The position numbers and the translations under genes are program-made. The notes below the pieces were generated by a model, which was given only the letters and a program-made list of their open reading frames with translations, searched no databases and had not been told where the DNA came from. From NCBI GenBank assembly GCA_937944385.1, contig CALDYQ010000006.1, positions 1 through 35,692 of the forward strand: a stretch of DNA of 35,692 nt. Direction: 5' to 3'. Origin of the DNA: an uncultured Burkholderiales bacterium. Lineage in GTDB: Bacteria > Pseudomonadota > Gammaproteobacteria > Burkholderiales > Casimicrobiaceae. Positions 1 to 8,558 of this stretch are shown piece by piece. Position 1 is the first letter of the stretch; the number at the start of each line of letters is the position of its first letter.

Positions 1-185
<185 letters not shown>

Positions 186-332
186 TTGATGCGGCATCCG
201 CTAGCCAAGCTGTCGCGTGACAGGCCCACCAGAGAGCACGCCCGGCGCTCGCTAATCGACGTCTCTTGCAGCATCTTGCCCACCGCCCGTCTCTTGGCCG
301 GTGGGCTCGGCGCTTTACCCCGAAGGCCACTT
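186..332 (-). pseudogene. IS3-family transposase OrfB, N-terminal fragment
   Basis: In the third minus-strand frame the sequence reads LRGKAPSPPAKRRAVGKMLQ and then ETSISERRACSLVGLSRDSL. This is the characteristic N-terminal helix-turn-helix region of IS3-family OrfB. Similarity is lost at about 186-200, where the IS21-type terminus begins. The catalytic DDE domain is absent from the window. It is not intact in any single frame, so it is a fragment, not a gene. Confidence 0.65.
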
Positions 333-575
333 TCAGCGCTTCGTTGTCCAGCGCCGCCTCGGCCAGCAGAGCTTCCTCAGCCTGACGTTCTCGGCCTCCA
401 GCTCGCGCAGACGCCTCGCGTCGCTGGCCTCCATGCCGCCGCACTTCGCACACCACTTGCAGAGCGTGGCTCTGCTGAAGCCTTGCTTGCAGCACAGGTC
501 TGCCACGTTCACACCGGCATCAACCTGGCTTATAAACTTGACGATCTGCTCTTCTGCGAATCTGCCTCCCCGCAT
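316..575 (-). pseudogene. IS3-family transposase OrfA, frameshifted
   Basis: From ATG at 575 the minus strand reads MRGGRFAEEQIVKFISQVDAG..., followed by ATLCKWCAKCGGMEASDARRLRELEAENVRLRKL. This is the helix-turn-helix plus leucine-zipper OrfA of IS3-family elements of the IS407/IS51 type. After LRKL the frame breaks near base 370. The expected continuation LAEAALDNEALKVA is present in another frame, consistent with one extra base. The natural programmed slip between OrfA and OrfB lies further downstream and is a separate matter. The gene is therefore inactive unless the base is a sequencing error. Confidence 0.7.
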
Positions 576-847
576 CGCGCTTCTTTTGCGTCGGGCGGAT
601 TTTGTTCCTCGCGCTGGTACGGAATTCGGGGGGATTACCGTCACCGTGATCGAGGCCTCAGGCTTCGCCCTGCACGCCGACCTCGGTAAAGCAGCATCAA
701 CCGAACACCAGATGGCGACAATTGGTGCTGGCGCGCGCATGATTGGCGTGCCCCCGGGGCAATGAACGCTTTGTATCGCTTCCGCATCCTGGTCATGGGG
801 GCGGGGAGGGTTCACCGGGTAATGTCAAGATACACGGAGAGCTCCTG

Positions 848-1858
848 ATGCATGCGACCTTGCCCCTGCTCATTCAAACGGACTTCCCGCCGCTCAGGCG
901 CCGCGCGCTCGAGACGCTACAGGTGAATCTGGGCTACCGCTGCAATCAGCGCTGCCAGCATTGTCATGTCGGGGCGAGCCCGGACCGGACGGAGCAGATG
1001 GACGAGGCGACCCTTGCGCTTCTGCTTGGGGTGCTCGAGGCGCGCAGCGTGGCGACACTCGATGTGACAGGTGGCGCGCCCGAGTTGCATCCCCAGTTTC
1101 GCCGTCTGGTGACTGAGGCGCGAGCGCTCGGTGTGCACGTCATCGACCGTTGCAACCTGACCATCCTGTCCGAGCCGGGGCAGGAGGATCTCGCCGAATT
1201 TCTCGCCGCACATCAGGTGGAAATCACGGCTTCCTTGCCGTGTTATCTCGAAGAAAACGTCGATCGGCAGCGTGGCAGCGGGGTGTTTGCGCGCAGCATC
1301 GATGGGCTTTTGCGACTCAACGTGCTCGGCTACGGCGCGCCCGGCAGCCCGCTCGTGCTCAACCTCGTCTACAACCCGCAGGGGCCGAGCCTGCCGCCCC
1401 CGCAGGCGGCGCTCGAGGCGGACTACAAACGCGAGCTCGCCGCGCGCTACGGCATCGTTTTCAACCGTCTCTACACGCTCACCAACATGCCGATCCAGCG
1501 TTTCGGCAGCATGCTCGTGAGCAAGCGGCAGTTTGCACCGTACATGCAGCTGCTGCGCAAGAATTTTCGCCCCGAGAATCTGGAGGCGGTCATGTGTCGC
1601 ACGCTCGTGAGCGTGGACTGGCAGGGCAACCTCTACGACTGCGATTTCAACCAGATGCTCGACCTGCCTGCGCGTCCTGCCGAGGGCGTAAGCCGGCTTC
1701 ACCTGCGTGATCTGCTGACCTCAGGGCTCGACGGGGCGCCGATCCGGGTGGCTGACCACTGCTATGGCTGCACCGCCGGACAGGGCAGCAGCTGCGGTGG
1801 GGCGCTTGGCGCGGGCGAAATCGCGGCTTTGGCACCGCGACCCCAGGCGGCCGAGTGA
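848..1858 (+). CDS. arsS: ArsS-type radical SAM protein (radical SAM plus DUF3641 C-terminal domain)
   Basis: The 336-residue protein begins at ATG 848, preceded by GGAG at 836-839; the open frame extends further upstream without family similarity. It has the radical SAM cluster motif C32-x3-C36-x2-C39 (GYRCNQRCQHCH), a TGGAPELHP glycine motif near residue 74, and a Cys-rich end with C250, C265, C305, C308 and C316 (CYGCTAGQGSSCGG). That end is typical of the DUF3641 domain of the ArsS family, some members of which are selenoproteins; this one uses ordinary Cys codons. Family members are annotated as making the arsenic-carbon bond of 5'-deoxy-dimethylarsinoyl-adenosine in arsenosugar synthesis. 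The stop overlaps the next start by one base, so translation is coupled. No arsM methyltransferase is nearby, so the true substrate is open. Confidence 0.85.
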   Translation: MHATLPLLIQTDFPPLRRRALETLQVNLGYRCNQRCQHCHVGASPDRTEQMDEATLALLLGVLEARSVATLDVTGGAPELHPQFRRLVTEARALGVHVIDRCNLTILSEPGQEDLAEFLAAHQVEITASLPCYLEENVDRQRGSGVFARSIDGLLRLNVLGYGAPGSPLVLNLVYNPQGPSLPPPQAALEADYKRELAARYGIVFNRLYTLTNMPIQRFGSMLVSKRQFAPYMQLLRKNFRPENLEAVMCRTLVSVDWQGNLYDCDFNQMLDLPARPAEGVSRLHLRDLLTSGLDGAPIRVADHCYGCTAGQGSSCGGALGAGEIAALAPRPQAAE

Positions 1859-4029
1859 TGGCCCGCCGGCGTCGGGTGCTGCGCTGGGTGGGGCTTGCGG
1901 GAGCGATCGCGCTCGGAGTCGTGCTCTGGCAGGTATTCGATCTCGGCAAGCTGCTCACGCTCGAGTCGCTCAAGGCGAGCCGGGAGGCGCTTGCTGCGCG
2001 GGTTGCGGCAGCGCCTGTGGTGTCGGCCGTGCTGTTCTTCGGCGTGTATGTCGCCGCGGCGGCGCTTTCGCTGCCGGGTGCAGCGGTGCTGACGCTCGCC
2101 GCGGGCGCGCTCTTTGGCTTCGTTGGTGGCCTCGTGCTCGTGAGCTTCGCCTCGACCCTCGGTGCCCTGCTTGCCTTTCTCGCGGCGCGCTATCTGTTCC
2201 GCGATTTCGTGAAGGCCCGCTTCGGCCGGGCGCTCGCGCCGATCGATGCCGGCATCGCCAGGGATGGGGCGTTTTATCTGTTGACCCTTCGGCTGATCCC
2301 GGTCTTTCCGTTCTGGCTCGTCAATCTGCTCATGGGGCTCACCTCGATGCGGGCGGGTCGCTATGTCTGGGTGAGCCAACTCGGCATGCTTCCGGGGACG
2401 GCGGTGTATGTCAACGCGGGTACGCAGCTGGCTGCGATCACGTCGGCCCGGGACGTACTCTCACCAGGGCTCGTGGCGAGCTTCGTCCTCCTTGGGTTGT
2501 TTCCCCTTCTCGCGAAGACAGCGGTCTCCTGGTGGCAGCGTCGCAAGGTTTACGCAGGCTGGCCGCGGCCCACGCGATTCGACCGCAATCTGATCGTCAT
2601 CGGCGCGGGCGCAGGCGGCTTGGTCACCGCCTACATCGCCGCCGCAGTCAAGGCCAAGGTCACCTTGATCGAAGCACACCGGATGGGCGGCGATTGTCTG
2701 AATTCCGGCTGTGTGCCCAGCAAGGCGCTCATCCGCTCGGCACGCATTGCGCGGCTCGTGCGTGAGGCGCGCGTGTTTGGGATCGAAACGGGCGAAGCAA
2801 GGGTCGACTTCCCTGCCGTCATGGAGCGCATCCGACGGGTGATCTGCGCAATCGCGCCGCATGACTCGGTTGAGCGCTACCGCGCGCTCGGGGTCGAAGT
2901 GCTCACCGCTCATGCACAGCTTGTCTCGCCTTGGGCGGTGGAGGTCACTTTTGCCGACGGCGGCAAGCAAACGCTCACAGCGCGCTCGATCGTGCTGGCC
3001 ACGGGGGCGGCCCCATTCGTGCCACCGATTCCGGGGCTTGCCGAGGCGGGCTGTCTTACGAGCGACACCGTCTGGTCACTCGAGGCGCTGCCCGAGCGGC
3101 TCGTCGTGCTGGGCGGTGGGCCGATCGGCTGCGAACTCGCGCAGAGCTTTGCTCGCCTGGGCAGCACGGTGACCCAGGTCGAAATGGCGCCCCGGCTCTT
3201 GCTCCGGGAGGATCCTGAAGTGTCCGAGGCAGTCCGCGCTGCGCTTGCGGCCGATGGCGTGCGAGTGCTCACCGGACATCAGGCGGTGCGGGTTGAGCAG
3301 GCCGATGGCGTGAAGCAGCTCATCGTCCGCGTAGAAGGGCTGGGGCAAGAGCTCGCCCTACCGTTCGATCAGCTGCTCTGCGCGGTCGGTCGGGCACCGC
3401 GGGTGGAGGGCTATGGGCTCGAGCGCCTGGGCATTCCGCTTACGCCGCGGCGGACGATCGAGGTGAACGCTTACCTCGAAACACGCTACCCGAACATCTA
3501 TGCCGTGGGCGATGTGGCGGGGCCCTACCAGTTCACCCATGCTGCGGCGCATCAGGCGTGGTATGCGGCGGTGAATGCGCTCTTTGGCGCATTGCGGCGT
3601 TTCGCGGCGGATTATCGGGTGATGCCCTGGGCCACGTTCACCGAGCCCGAAGTCGCCAGGGTCGGACTCTCCGAGGAAGAGGCGCGTGCGCAAGGCGTGT
3701 CTTACGAGGTCACGCGGTACGGCATCGATGATCTGGATCGGGCGATTGCCGATGGTGCGGCGCACGGCTTCGTCAAAGTGCTCACCGAGCCGGGCCGGGA
3801 TCGCATTCTCGGCGTGACGATCGTCGGCGAACACGCAGGCGATCTCATCGCGGAATTCGTGCTCGCGATGAAGCACGGGCTTGGGCTCGGCAAGATCCTC
3901 GGCACGACGCACATCTACCCGACGCTCGCCGAGGCCAACAAATACGCCGCGGGCGAATGGAAGCGAGCGCATGCGCCCGAGCGGCTGCTCGGCTGGGTGG
4001 CACGGTATCACGCGTGGCGACGCGGGTGA
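1858..4029 (+). CDS. VTT (TVP38/TMEM64) membrane domain fused to a MerA/Lpd-type FAD disulfide reductase
   Basis: The 723-residue protein starts at ATG 1858, overlapping the arsS stop by one base; a GTG at 1855 is an alternative. Residues 1-230 are a multi-spanning VTT/SNARE-associated domain (LSLPGAAVLTLAAGALFG, then RLIPVFPFWLVN). After a basic linker, residues 243-723 form a group-I pyridine nucleotide-disulfide oxidoreductase. It has the FAD motif VIGAGAGG near 247, the redox pair C280/C285 in GGDCLNSGCVPSKAL, an NAD(P) motif VVLGGGPIGCE, and the C-terminal THIYPTLAE with the active-site His and Glu. The MerN heavy-metal domain and the C-terminal Cys pair of mercuric reductase are absent, so mercury reduction is unlikely. 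It probably reduces a small thiol or quinone-like compound at the membrane. Similar fusions occur in other bacteria. Confidence 0.88.
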   Translation: MARRRRVLRWVGLAGAIALGVVLWQVFDLGKLLTLESLKASREALAARVAAAPVVSAVLFFGVYVAAAALSLPGAAVLTLAAGALFGFVGGLVLVSFASTLGALLAFLAARYLFRDFVKARFGRALAPIDAGIARDGAFYLLTLRLIPVFPFWLVNLLMGLTSMRAGRYVWVSQLGMLPGTAVYVNAGTQLAAITSARDVLSPGLVASFVLLGLFPLLAKTAVSWWQRRKVYAGWPRPTRFDRNLIVIGAGAGGLVTAYIAAAVKAKVTLIEAHRMGGDCLNSGCVPSKALIRSARIARLVREARVFGIETGEARVDFPAVMERIRRVICAIAPHDSVERYRALGVEVLTAHAQLVSPWAVEVTFADGGKQTLTARSIVLATGAAPFVPPIPGLAEAGCLTSDTVWSLEALPERLVVLGGGPIGCELAQSFARLGSTVTQVEMAPRLLLREDPEVSEAVRAALAADGVRVLTGHQAVRVEQADGVKQLIVRVEGLGQELALPFDQLLCAVGRAPRVEGYGLERLGIPLTPRRTIEVNAYLETRYPNIYAVGDVAGPYQFTHAAAHQAWYAAVNALFGALRRFAADYRVMPWATFTEPEVARVGLSEEEARAQGVSYEVTRYGIDDLDRAIADGAAHGFVKVLTEPGRDRILGVTIVGEHAGDLIAEFVLAMKHGLGLGKILGTTHIYPTLAEANKYAAGEWKRAHAPERLLGWVARYHAWRRG

Positions 4030-4040
4030 GGCGTGTGCGG

Positions 4041-4748
4041 ATGAACAGGGGGAGGCAGACGGCGTCGGCGGCATCGCCCTGGCTTTCGATCGTCATCCCC
4101 TGCCTGAACGAGGCGGCGACGATCGAGCGGACGCTCGCCGCGCTTGCGCCGCTCCGGACGCAGGGTGTGGAGATCATCGTGGTCGATGGCGGAAGCGGCG
4201 ACGCCACGGTCGAGTGCTCACGGCCCTGGGTCGACAGGCTGCTCGCCGCCCCGCGCGGCCGGGCGCGGCAGATGAATGCGGGCGCCGAGGCGGCACTCGG
4301 CGAGGTGCTGCTTTTTCTGCACGCCGACACACGGCTGCCGATCGGAGCGCAGCACGCAATCGGCGAGGCGATTCGGCAAGGCGCGCTGTGGGGCCGGTTC
4401 GACGTGCGGATCGAGGGCCGCTCGCGCCTGCTGCCGGTGGTGGCGGCGCTCATGAATGCCCGCTCCCGCCTCACTGGAATCGCCACGGGCGATCAGGCGA
4501 TCTTCGTCCGTCGAGACACCTTCGTTCAGGCCGGGGGTTATCCCGACCAGCCCCTCATGGAGGACATCGCGCTCTCCGTGCGGCTCAAGCGGCTCGGGCG
4601 GCCTGCCTGCCAGCGCATGCGGGTCGTCACCTCGGGCCGCCGCTGGGACGAGCGGGGCCCTTGGCGCACGATTCTGCTCATGTGGCGGCTCCGCCTGGGC
4701 TATTGGCTGGGCGAGGCGCCCGAGCGGCTTGCCGGTCGATACCGATGA
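4041..4748 (+). CDS. Family 2 glycosyltransferase, TIGR04283 type
   Basis: The 235-residue protein starts at ATG 4041, 11 bases after the reductase stop. It is a compact GT-A enzyme: LSIVIPCLNEAATIE at the N-terminus, a nucleotide-binding VVDGGSGDAT, a metal-binding stretch LFLHADTRLP in the DxD position, and an acceptor-side GYPDQPLMEDIALSVRLKRLG. This matches the rSAM/selenodomain-associated transferase 2 family (TIGR04283), often named an arsenosugar biosynthesis glycosyltransferase for its position next to arsS. It has no convincing signal or membrane anchor. Its stop overlaps the next start (ATGA), so the two transferases are translationally coupled. Donor and acceptor cannot be read from sequence. 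Confidence 0.85.
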   Translation: MNRGRQTASAASPWLSIVIPCLNEAATIERTLAALAPLRTQGVEIIVVDGGSGDATVECSRPWVDRLLAAPRGRARQMNAGAEAALGEVLLFLHADTRLPIGAQHAIGEAIRQGALWGRFDVRIEGRSRLLPVVAALMNARSRLTGIATGDQAIFVRRDTFVQAGGYPDQPLMEDIALSVRLKRLGRPACQRMRVVTSGRRWDERGPWRTILLMWRLRLGYWLGEAPERLAGRYR

Positions 4749-5377
4749 GCTGTGTGGTCATCGTTTTTGCCAAGCGGCCGGTGGCGGGCGCCGCCAAGAC
4801 GCGGCTCATTCCCGCGCTTGGCGCGGAGGGTGCGGCCCGGCTCGCGGCGCGCATGCTCGCGCACAGCCTTGCTGAGGCGGTGGCGGCGCAAATCGGGCCG
4901 GTGGAGCTTTGTCTCGATGTCGAGCCCACCCACCCGGATGCGCAACGATGGCGGGGGCGCGCGGGCGTGAATCTCACGAACCAGGGCGAGGGCGATCTCG
5001 GCGAACGGATGCAGCGGGCGCTCGCCCGGGCGCTTGCGCATGCGCCGCGCGCGCTGCTGATCGGCACGGACGTGCCCGCGCTCGACCGCACCCCGCTACG
5101 TGCGGCCGCCGAAGCGCTCACCGCGCAGGATGCCGTCTTCGTGCCCACCGAGGACGGCGGCTATGGGCTCGTCGGGCTACGCGCCGATCCGGCCGCGGGG
5201 CTTCAAGCCACCCTGGCGTCGCTCTTCGAGAGCGTGCCTTGGAGCACGCCCGAGGTGATGGCGGTGACGCGCGACCGACTCGCAGCGGCCGGGCTTGATT
5301 GGGCCGAGCTGCCCGCGCTTGCCGACGTGGACACGCCGGCCGACCTCTACCACGTGCCTGCGGCCTGGCTCGCGTAG
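4745..5377 (+). CDS. DUF2064 / TIGR04282 CofC-like transferase
   Basis: The 210-residue protein starts at ATG 4745, four bases overlapping the preceding stop. Motifs are FAKRPVAGAAKTRL at the N-terminus (nucleotide-binding loop of CofC/MobA-like enzymes), GEGDLGERM, IGTDVPALD, and VPTEDGGYGLVGL, with ADVDTPADL near the end. This is the rSAM/selenodomain-associated transferase 1 family (TIGR04282, DUF2064), which clusters with ArsS-type radical SAM proteins. The fold predicts a nucleotidyl- or glycosyl-transferase acting in the cytosol. It is the last gene of the coupled block; the next gene starts 98 bases on and looks unrelated. Confidence 0.87.
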   Translation: MSCVVIVFAKRPVAGAAKTRLIPALGAEGAARLAARMLAHSLAEAVAAQIGPVELCLDVEPTHPDAQRWRGRAGVNLTNQGEGDLGERMQRALARALAHAPRALLIGTDVPALDRTPLRAAAEALTAQDAVFVPTEDGGYGLVGLRADPAAGLQATLASLFESVPWSTPEVMAVTRDRLAAAGLDWAELPALADVDTPADLYHVPAAWLA

Positions 5378-5475
5378 ACTGGCCGAAGTTCAATCTGCGA
5401 AGACGCCTCCGGAAGCGGCTTCGGACGCCTCGTCAGACGCGCTCGGACGGTTTCTCCGCATCCGCTCTACTGCTC

Positions 5476-6900
5476 ATGTTCGACGACCTCTCCCCCTTCG
5501 GAAGCGTTCGTGCGCTTTCGGCGGCCCTCGTGGCGCGCGAGATTTCAGCGCGTGAACTGCTCGATGCGCATCTCGCGCAGATCGACCGGCTGAACCCAGG
5601 CTTGAATGCGATCGTCACCCTCGATCGCGAGGGGGCCTACGCTCAGGCGGACGCCGTGGATGCGCGGCGGGCGCGCGGCGAACCGACATCGCCTTTGGCT
5701 GGGTTACCGATCGCGGTGAAGGACATGGAGCCGGTGCGCGGCCTGAGGACGACGCTCGGCTCACCGATCTACGCCGACTGGGTGCCTGATTTCGACACGA
5801 TCATGGTCGAGCGCTTTCGCGCGCATGGGCTCGTGATTCTCGGCAAGACCAATGTGCCGGAGTTCGCCCTGGGTAGCCAGACGTTCAATCGGATCTTTGG
5901 CGCCACACGCAATCCATGGGATACAGCGCTCACCTGTGGTGGCTCCTCGGGCGGCGCAGCGGTCGCCGTGGCCACTGGCATGCTGCCGTTTGCGGATGGC
6001 TCGGACATGGGCGGCAGCCTCCGCAATCCGGCCAACTTCTGCGGCGTGGTCGGACTTCGCCCCTCACCCGGTCGCGTGCCTGTCTACCCGGCAGCCAACC
6101 TCTGGTCCACGCTCGGTGTGTTGGGCCCGATCGCCCGCACTGCCGAGGATACGGCGTGGCTCTTTTCCATCCAGTCAGGAGGGGATGCGCGCGTGCCGCT
6201 CGGTTGCTGCGGCGATCCGGCGATCTTTCGCGAGCCGCTCGCGCGGGACTGGCGCGGTGTGCGCATTGCGTGGAGCCCCACACTGGGCGGTCTCACCGTG
6301 GCACGGGAGGTGCGCACGGCGCTCGAGGGCGCGCTTGCCCGGTTCGAGGCGATCGGGGCGGTCATCGAAGAGGCGGAGCCGGACTTTTCGGGCGCGGACG
6401 AGGCCTTCCGAACGCTGCGCGCACTCCACCTGCTCGGCACGCTGCTCGAGCCGTATCGCCGTCACCGTGACCGCATGAAGGACACGGCCATCTGGAACGT
6501 CGAACAGGGGCTCGCGCTCACCCCGGAAGCGATCTCTCGCGCCCAACTCGCGCAGTCACGCCTGTTCGAGCGGATGCAGCGATTCCTCACGCGCTACGAC
6601 TTTCTGATCGGACCGGTCAATCAGGTCGCGCCGTTTCCTGTGGACACGCCCTATCCCACGGAGATCGACGGCGTGCCGATGGCGAGCTATCTCGACTGGA
6701 TGGCCTCCGCCTTCCGCATCACGATGACGTCCCACCCCGCAGCGAGTGCGCCAGTCGCCTTCACGGCCTCCGGCCTGCCCGTCGGGCTGCAGATCGTTGG
6801 CCGCTATGGGGCGGAGCGAGAGGTGCTCCAGCTCGTGCACGCGGTGGAGCTGCCGCTGGCGGCCAGGCATCCGCCCGCCGTTCGACTGCCCGGTGCCTGA
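5476..6900 (+). CDS. Amidase signature family hydrolase
   Basis: The 474-residue protein hydrolyses an amide bond of unknown substrate. The Ser-cisSer-Lys triad is visible: K82 in GLPIAVKDM, S157/S158 in the glycine- and serine-rich GGSSGGAAVAVA, and nucleophile S181 in GSDMGGSLRNPA. Length and C-terminal SGLPVGLQIVGR fit the amidase signature family (GatA-like and aryl/aliphatic amidases). No gatB or gatC is adjacent, so it is not the tRNA amidotransferase subunit. The ATG at 5476 is chosen because family similarity begins at once (LSPFGSVRALSAALVAREISARELL); the open frame upstream is low-complexity and overlaps the previous gene. The ribosome-binding site is weak. Confidence 0.85.
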   Translation: MFDDLSPFGSVRALSAALVAREISARELLDAHLAQIDRLNPGLNAIVTLDREGAYAQADAVDARRARGEPTSPLAGLPIAVKDMEPVRGLRTTLGSPIYADWVPDFDTIMVERFRAHGLVILGKTNVPEFALGSQTFNRIFGATRNPWDTALTCGGSSGGAAVAVATGMLPFADGSDMGGSLRNPANFCGVVGLRPSPGRVPVYPAANLWSTLGVLGPIARTAEDTAWLFSIQSGGDARVPLGCCGDPAIFREPLARDWRGVRIAWSPTLGGLTVAREVRTALEGALARFEAIGAVIEEAEPDFSGADEAFRTLRALHLLGTLLEPYRRHRDRMKDTAIWNVEQGLALTPEAISRAQLAQSRLFERMQRFLTRYDFLIGPVNQVAPFPVDTPYPTEIDGVPMASYLDWMASAFRITMTSHPAASAPVAFTASGLPVGLQIVGRYGAEREVLQLVHAVELPLAARHPPAVRLPGA

Positions 6901-6941
6901 GGCCGAGACCTGTGCGCCGCGCGATCTGCCCCGGGGCCGCC

Positions 6942-6958
6942 GGCCTGTTGTTCAGGCC
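6942..6958. terminator. Candidate hairpin between convergent amidase and YrdC-type genes
   Basis: GGCCTG (6942-6947) and CAGGCC (6953-6958) can pair with a TTGTT loop. The second arm overlaps the last codons of the minus-strand gene. There is no T-tract, so termination efficiency is doubtful. Confidence 0.3.
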
Positions 6959-7578
6959 AGGCCAAGCGCAGCAAGCGAGCCTTTTCCAGTGCGGATGACC
7001 TCGGGGGTATCGCCGGTCAAGTCCACCACCGTTGTTGCATCGTCAGGGCAGGCGCCCGCGTCGAGAATCAATGAGAGGTCGCGATTGAAACGCTCCGCGA
7101 TTTCATCCGGATCGTGGATGGCTTCGGTCTCGCCCGGAGCAATCAGCGTGGCCGAGAGCAGCGGCGCGGCGAGTTCGCGTAGCAGCGCCTGAACCACGGG
7201 ATGGTCGGGCACGCGCAGGCCCACGGTCGCACGCCGCGGGTGCAGTATGCGCTTGGGCAATTCACGGGTGCCTTCGAGGATGAAGGTATAGGGACCCGGC
7301 ACACCGCGCTTGAGGATGCGGAAGGCGCTGTTGTCGACGCGGGCGTAGCGGCCGAGATCCCCGAGGTCGGCGCAGACCAGCGTGAGATGGTGCTTGTCAT
7401 CGACGCCGCGCAATCGGCGCAGCACGGCGAGCGCATCCGCATCGCCCACGAGGCAGCCGAGCGCATAGGCGCTGTCGGTCGGGTAGGCAATCACGCCACC
7501 GCGGCGCAGGATCTCGGCCGCCTGACGGATGAGCCGCGGCTGCGGATTCTCGGGATGGACCTGAAAGCGTTGCGTCAT
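6952..7578 (-). CDS. YrdC/Sua5/YciO-family protein (threonylcarbamoyl-AMP synthase-like)
   Basis: The 208-residue protein starts at ATG 7578 and has a single YrdC domain: GGVIAYPTDSAYALGC near residue 27, then KHHLTLVC, GPYTFIL and VGLRVPDHP. The family makes L-threonylcarbamoyl-AMP from threonine, bicarbonate and ATP for the t6A37 modification of tRNA. The short single-domain form and the sequence STLIAPGE-like region (here SATLIAPGE) resemble YciO more than canonical TsaC, and YciO proteins are of less certain activity. The gene is divergent from the CysB-like regulator with only 26 bases between the two start codons. Confidence 0.82.
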   Translation of the reverse strand: MTQRFQVHPENPQPRLIRQAAEILRRGGVIAYPTDSAYALGCLVGDADALAVLRRLRGVDDKHHLTLVCADLGDLGRYARVDNSAFRILKRGVPGPYTFILEGTRELPKRILHPRRATVGLRVPDHPVVQALLRELAAPLLSATLIAPGETEAIHDPDEIAERFNRDLSLILDAGACPDDATTVVDLTGDTPEVIRTGKGSLAALGLA

Positions 7579-7604
7579 AATGCTCTTATGATTTTAAGGA
7601 ATAC

Positions 7605-8558
7605 ATGCCGATTGCCCGGGATGTTTCGCTTCCGGTGAATCTCCAGCACATCAAGCTCTTTTGTGCCGTGGTAGAGCACGGCTTCAGCGTGTCCGAGGCC
7701 GGTGCCGCCACCTTCACCGCCCAGCCGGTGGTCAGCAAGCACATCAAGGCGCTCGAGGACGAGATCGGGCTCGCGCTGTTCGAGCGTCGCGGCAAGCGTT
7801 TCATCGGTCTCACACCGGCTGGCGAGGAAGCCTATGCCATCGCACGGCGTGTCAATGCCGATGCGATCAGCCTGAAGGCGCTGGCCTCGGAATTCGCCAA
7901 TGCACGAGAAGGCGTGCTCACGATCGCCACCACGCACACCCAGGCGCGCTACGTTCTGCCGCGCGTGATCATGCAGTTCTCGGCGAAGTACCCTGAGGTC
8001 AAGCTCAAGCTGAAGCAGGGCAACCCCAAGCAGTGTGCCGACCACGTGGCCGCCTGCGAGGCCGATCTGGCGATTGCCACCGAGGCGCTGTCGCTCGACC
8101 CGCTGCTTGTCACCTTGCCCTGCTACCGCTGGAACCGCGTGGTCATCGCGCCGCGCAAGCATCCGATCGCGAAGGTCGAAACGCTCACGATCGAGGAACT
8201 CGCCCGTTACCCGCTCATCACCTACGACACCGCTTTCACGGGCCGCTCGCAGATCGACCGGGCGTTTGCGAGCGCCGGGGTCGCGCCCAACGTCGCCCTC
8301 ACCGCGCTCGACAGCGACGTGATCAAGACCTACGTGCGCATGAACGTCGGCGTCGGCATCCTCGCCGAGATGGCCTACGACCCGAAGGAAGACGCGGATT
8401 TGAAGCGCATCGATGCCTCGCACCTGTTCGCGCCCTCGGTGACCCGTGTCGGTCTGCGGCGCAACGCTTTTCTGCGGCGTTACGTCTACGACTTCATCGT
8501 GATGTTCGCGCCCTCGCTCAAGCGCAGCACCATCGAAACCGCGGTCTTTGGAAAATGA
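7605..8558 (+). CDS. LysR-type regulator of the CysB subfamily
   Basis: The 317-residue protein has an N-terminal winged helix (residues 11-70: NLQHIKLFCAVVEHGFSVSE, then AQPVVSKHIKALEDEIG and FERRGKRFIGLTPAGE) and a C-terminal substrate-binding effector domain. GKRFIGLT after the helix-turn-helix is a CysB/Cbl signature, so the protein may respond to sulfur compounds such as acetylserine or sulfate. It differs enough from canonical CysB that the target regulon is not certain. ATG 7605 is preceded by AAGGA at 7596-7600. A GTG at 7635 is also possible, since CysB proteins usually begin at the equivalent MNLQ. The stop overlaps the next start (ATGA). Confidence 0.85.
   Translation: MPIARDVSLPVNLQHIKLFCAVVEHGFSVSEAGAATFTAQPVVSKHIKALEDEIGLALFERRGKRFIGLTPAGEEAYAIARRVNADAISLKALASEFANAREGVLTIATTHTQARYVLPRVIMQFSAKYPEVKLKLKQGNPKQCADHVAACEADLAIATEALSLDPLLVTLPCYRWNRVVIAPRKHPIAKVETLTIEELARYPLITYDTAFTGRSQIDRAFASAGVAPNVALTALDSDVIKTYVRMNVGVGILAEMAYDPKEDADLKRIDASHLFAPSVTRVGLRRNAFLRRYVYDFIVMFAPSLKRSTIETAVFGK

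Larger units (their letters stand above)
186..640 (-). mobile_element. Remnant of an IS3-family insertion sequence cut by the IS21-type element
   Basis: On the minus strand this segment holds a recognisable OrfA (from 575) with a frameshift and the first part of OrfB, which stops at the IS21 boundary. The outer end upstream of OrfA is not certain; no clean terminal inverted repeat was found, so 640 is an estimate. The element cannot be autonomous: OrfA is frameshifted and almost the whole DDE domain of OrfB is missing. Confidence 0.65.

Noticed and set aside
3881..5377. A 498-residue frame ending with the DUF2064 protein
   Set aside because: The first half is a shadow of the glycosyltransferase gene; the ATGA overlap sets the start at 4745.
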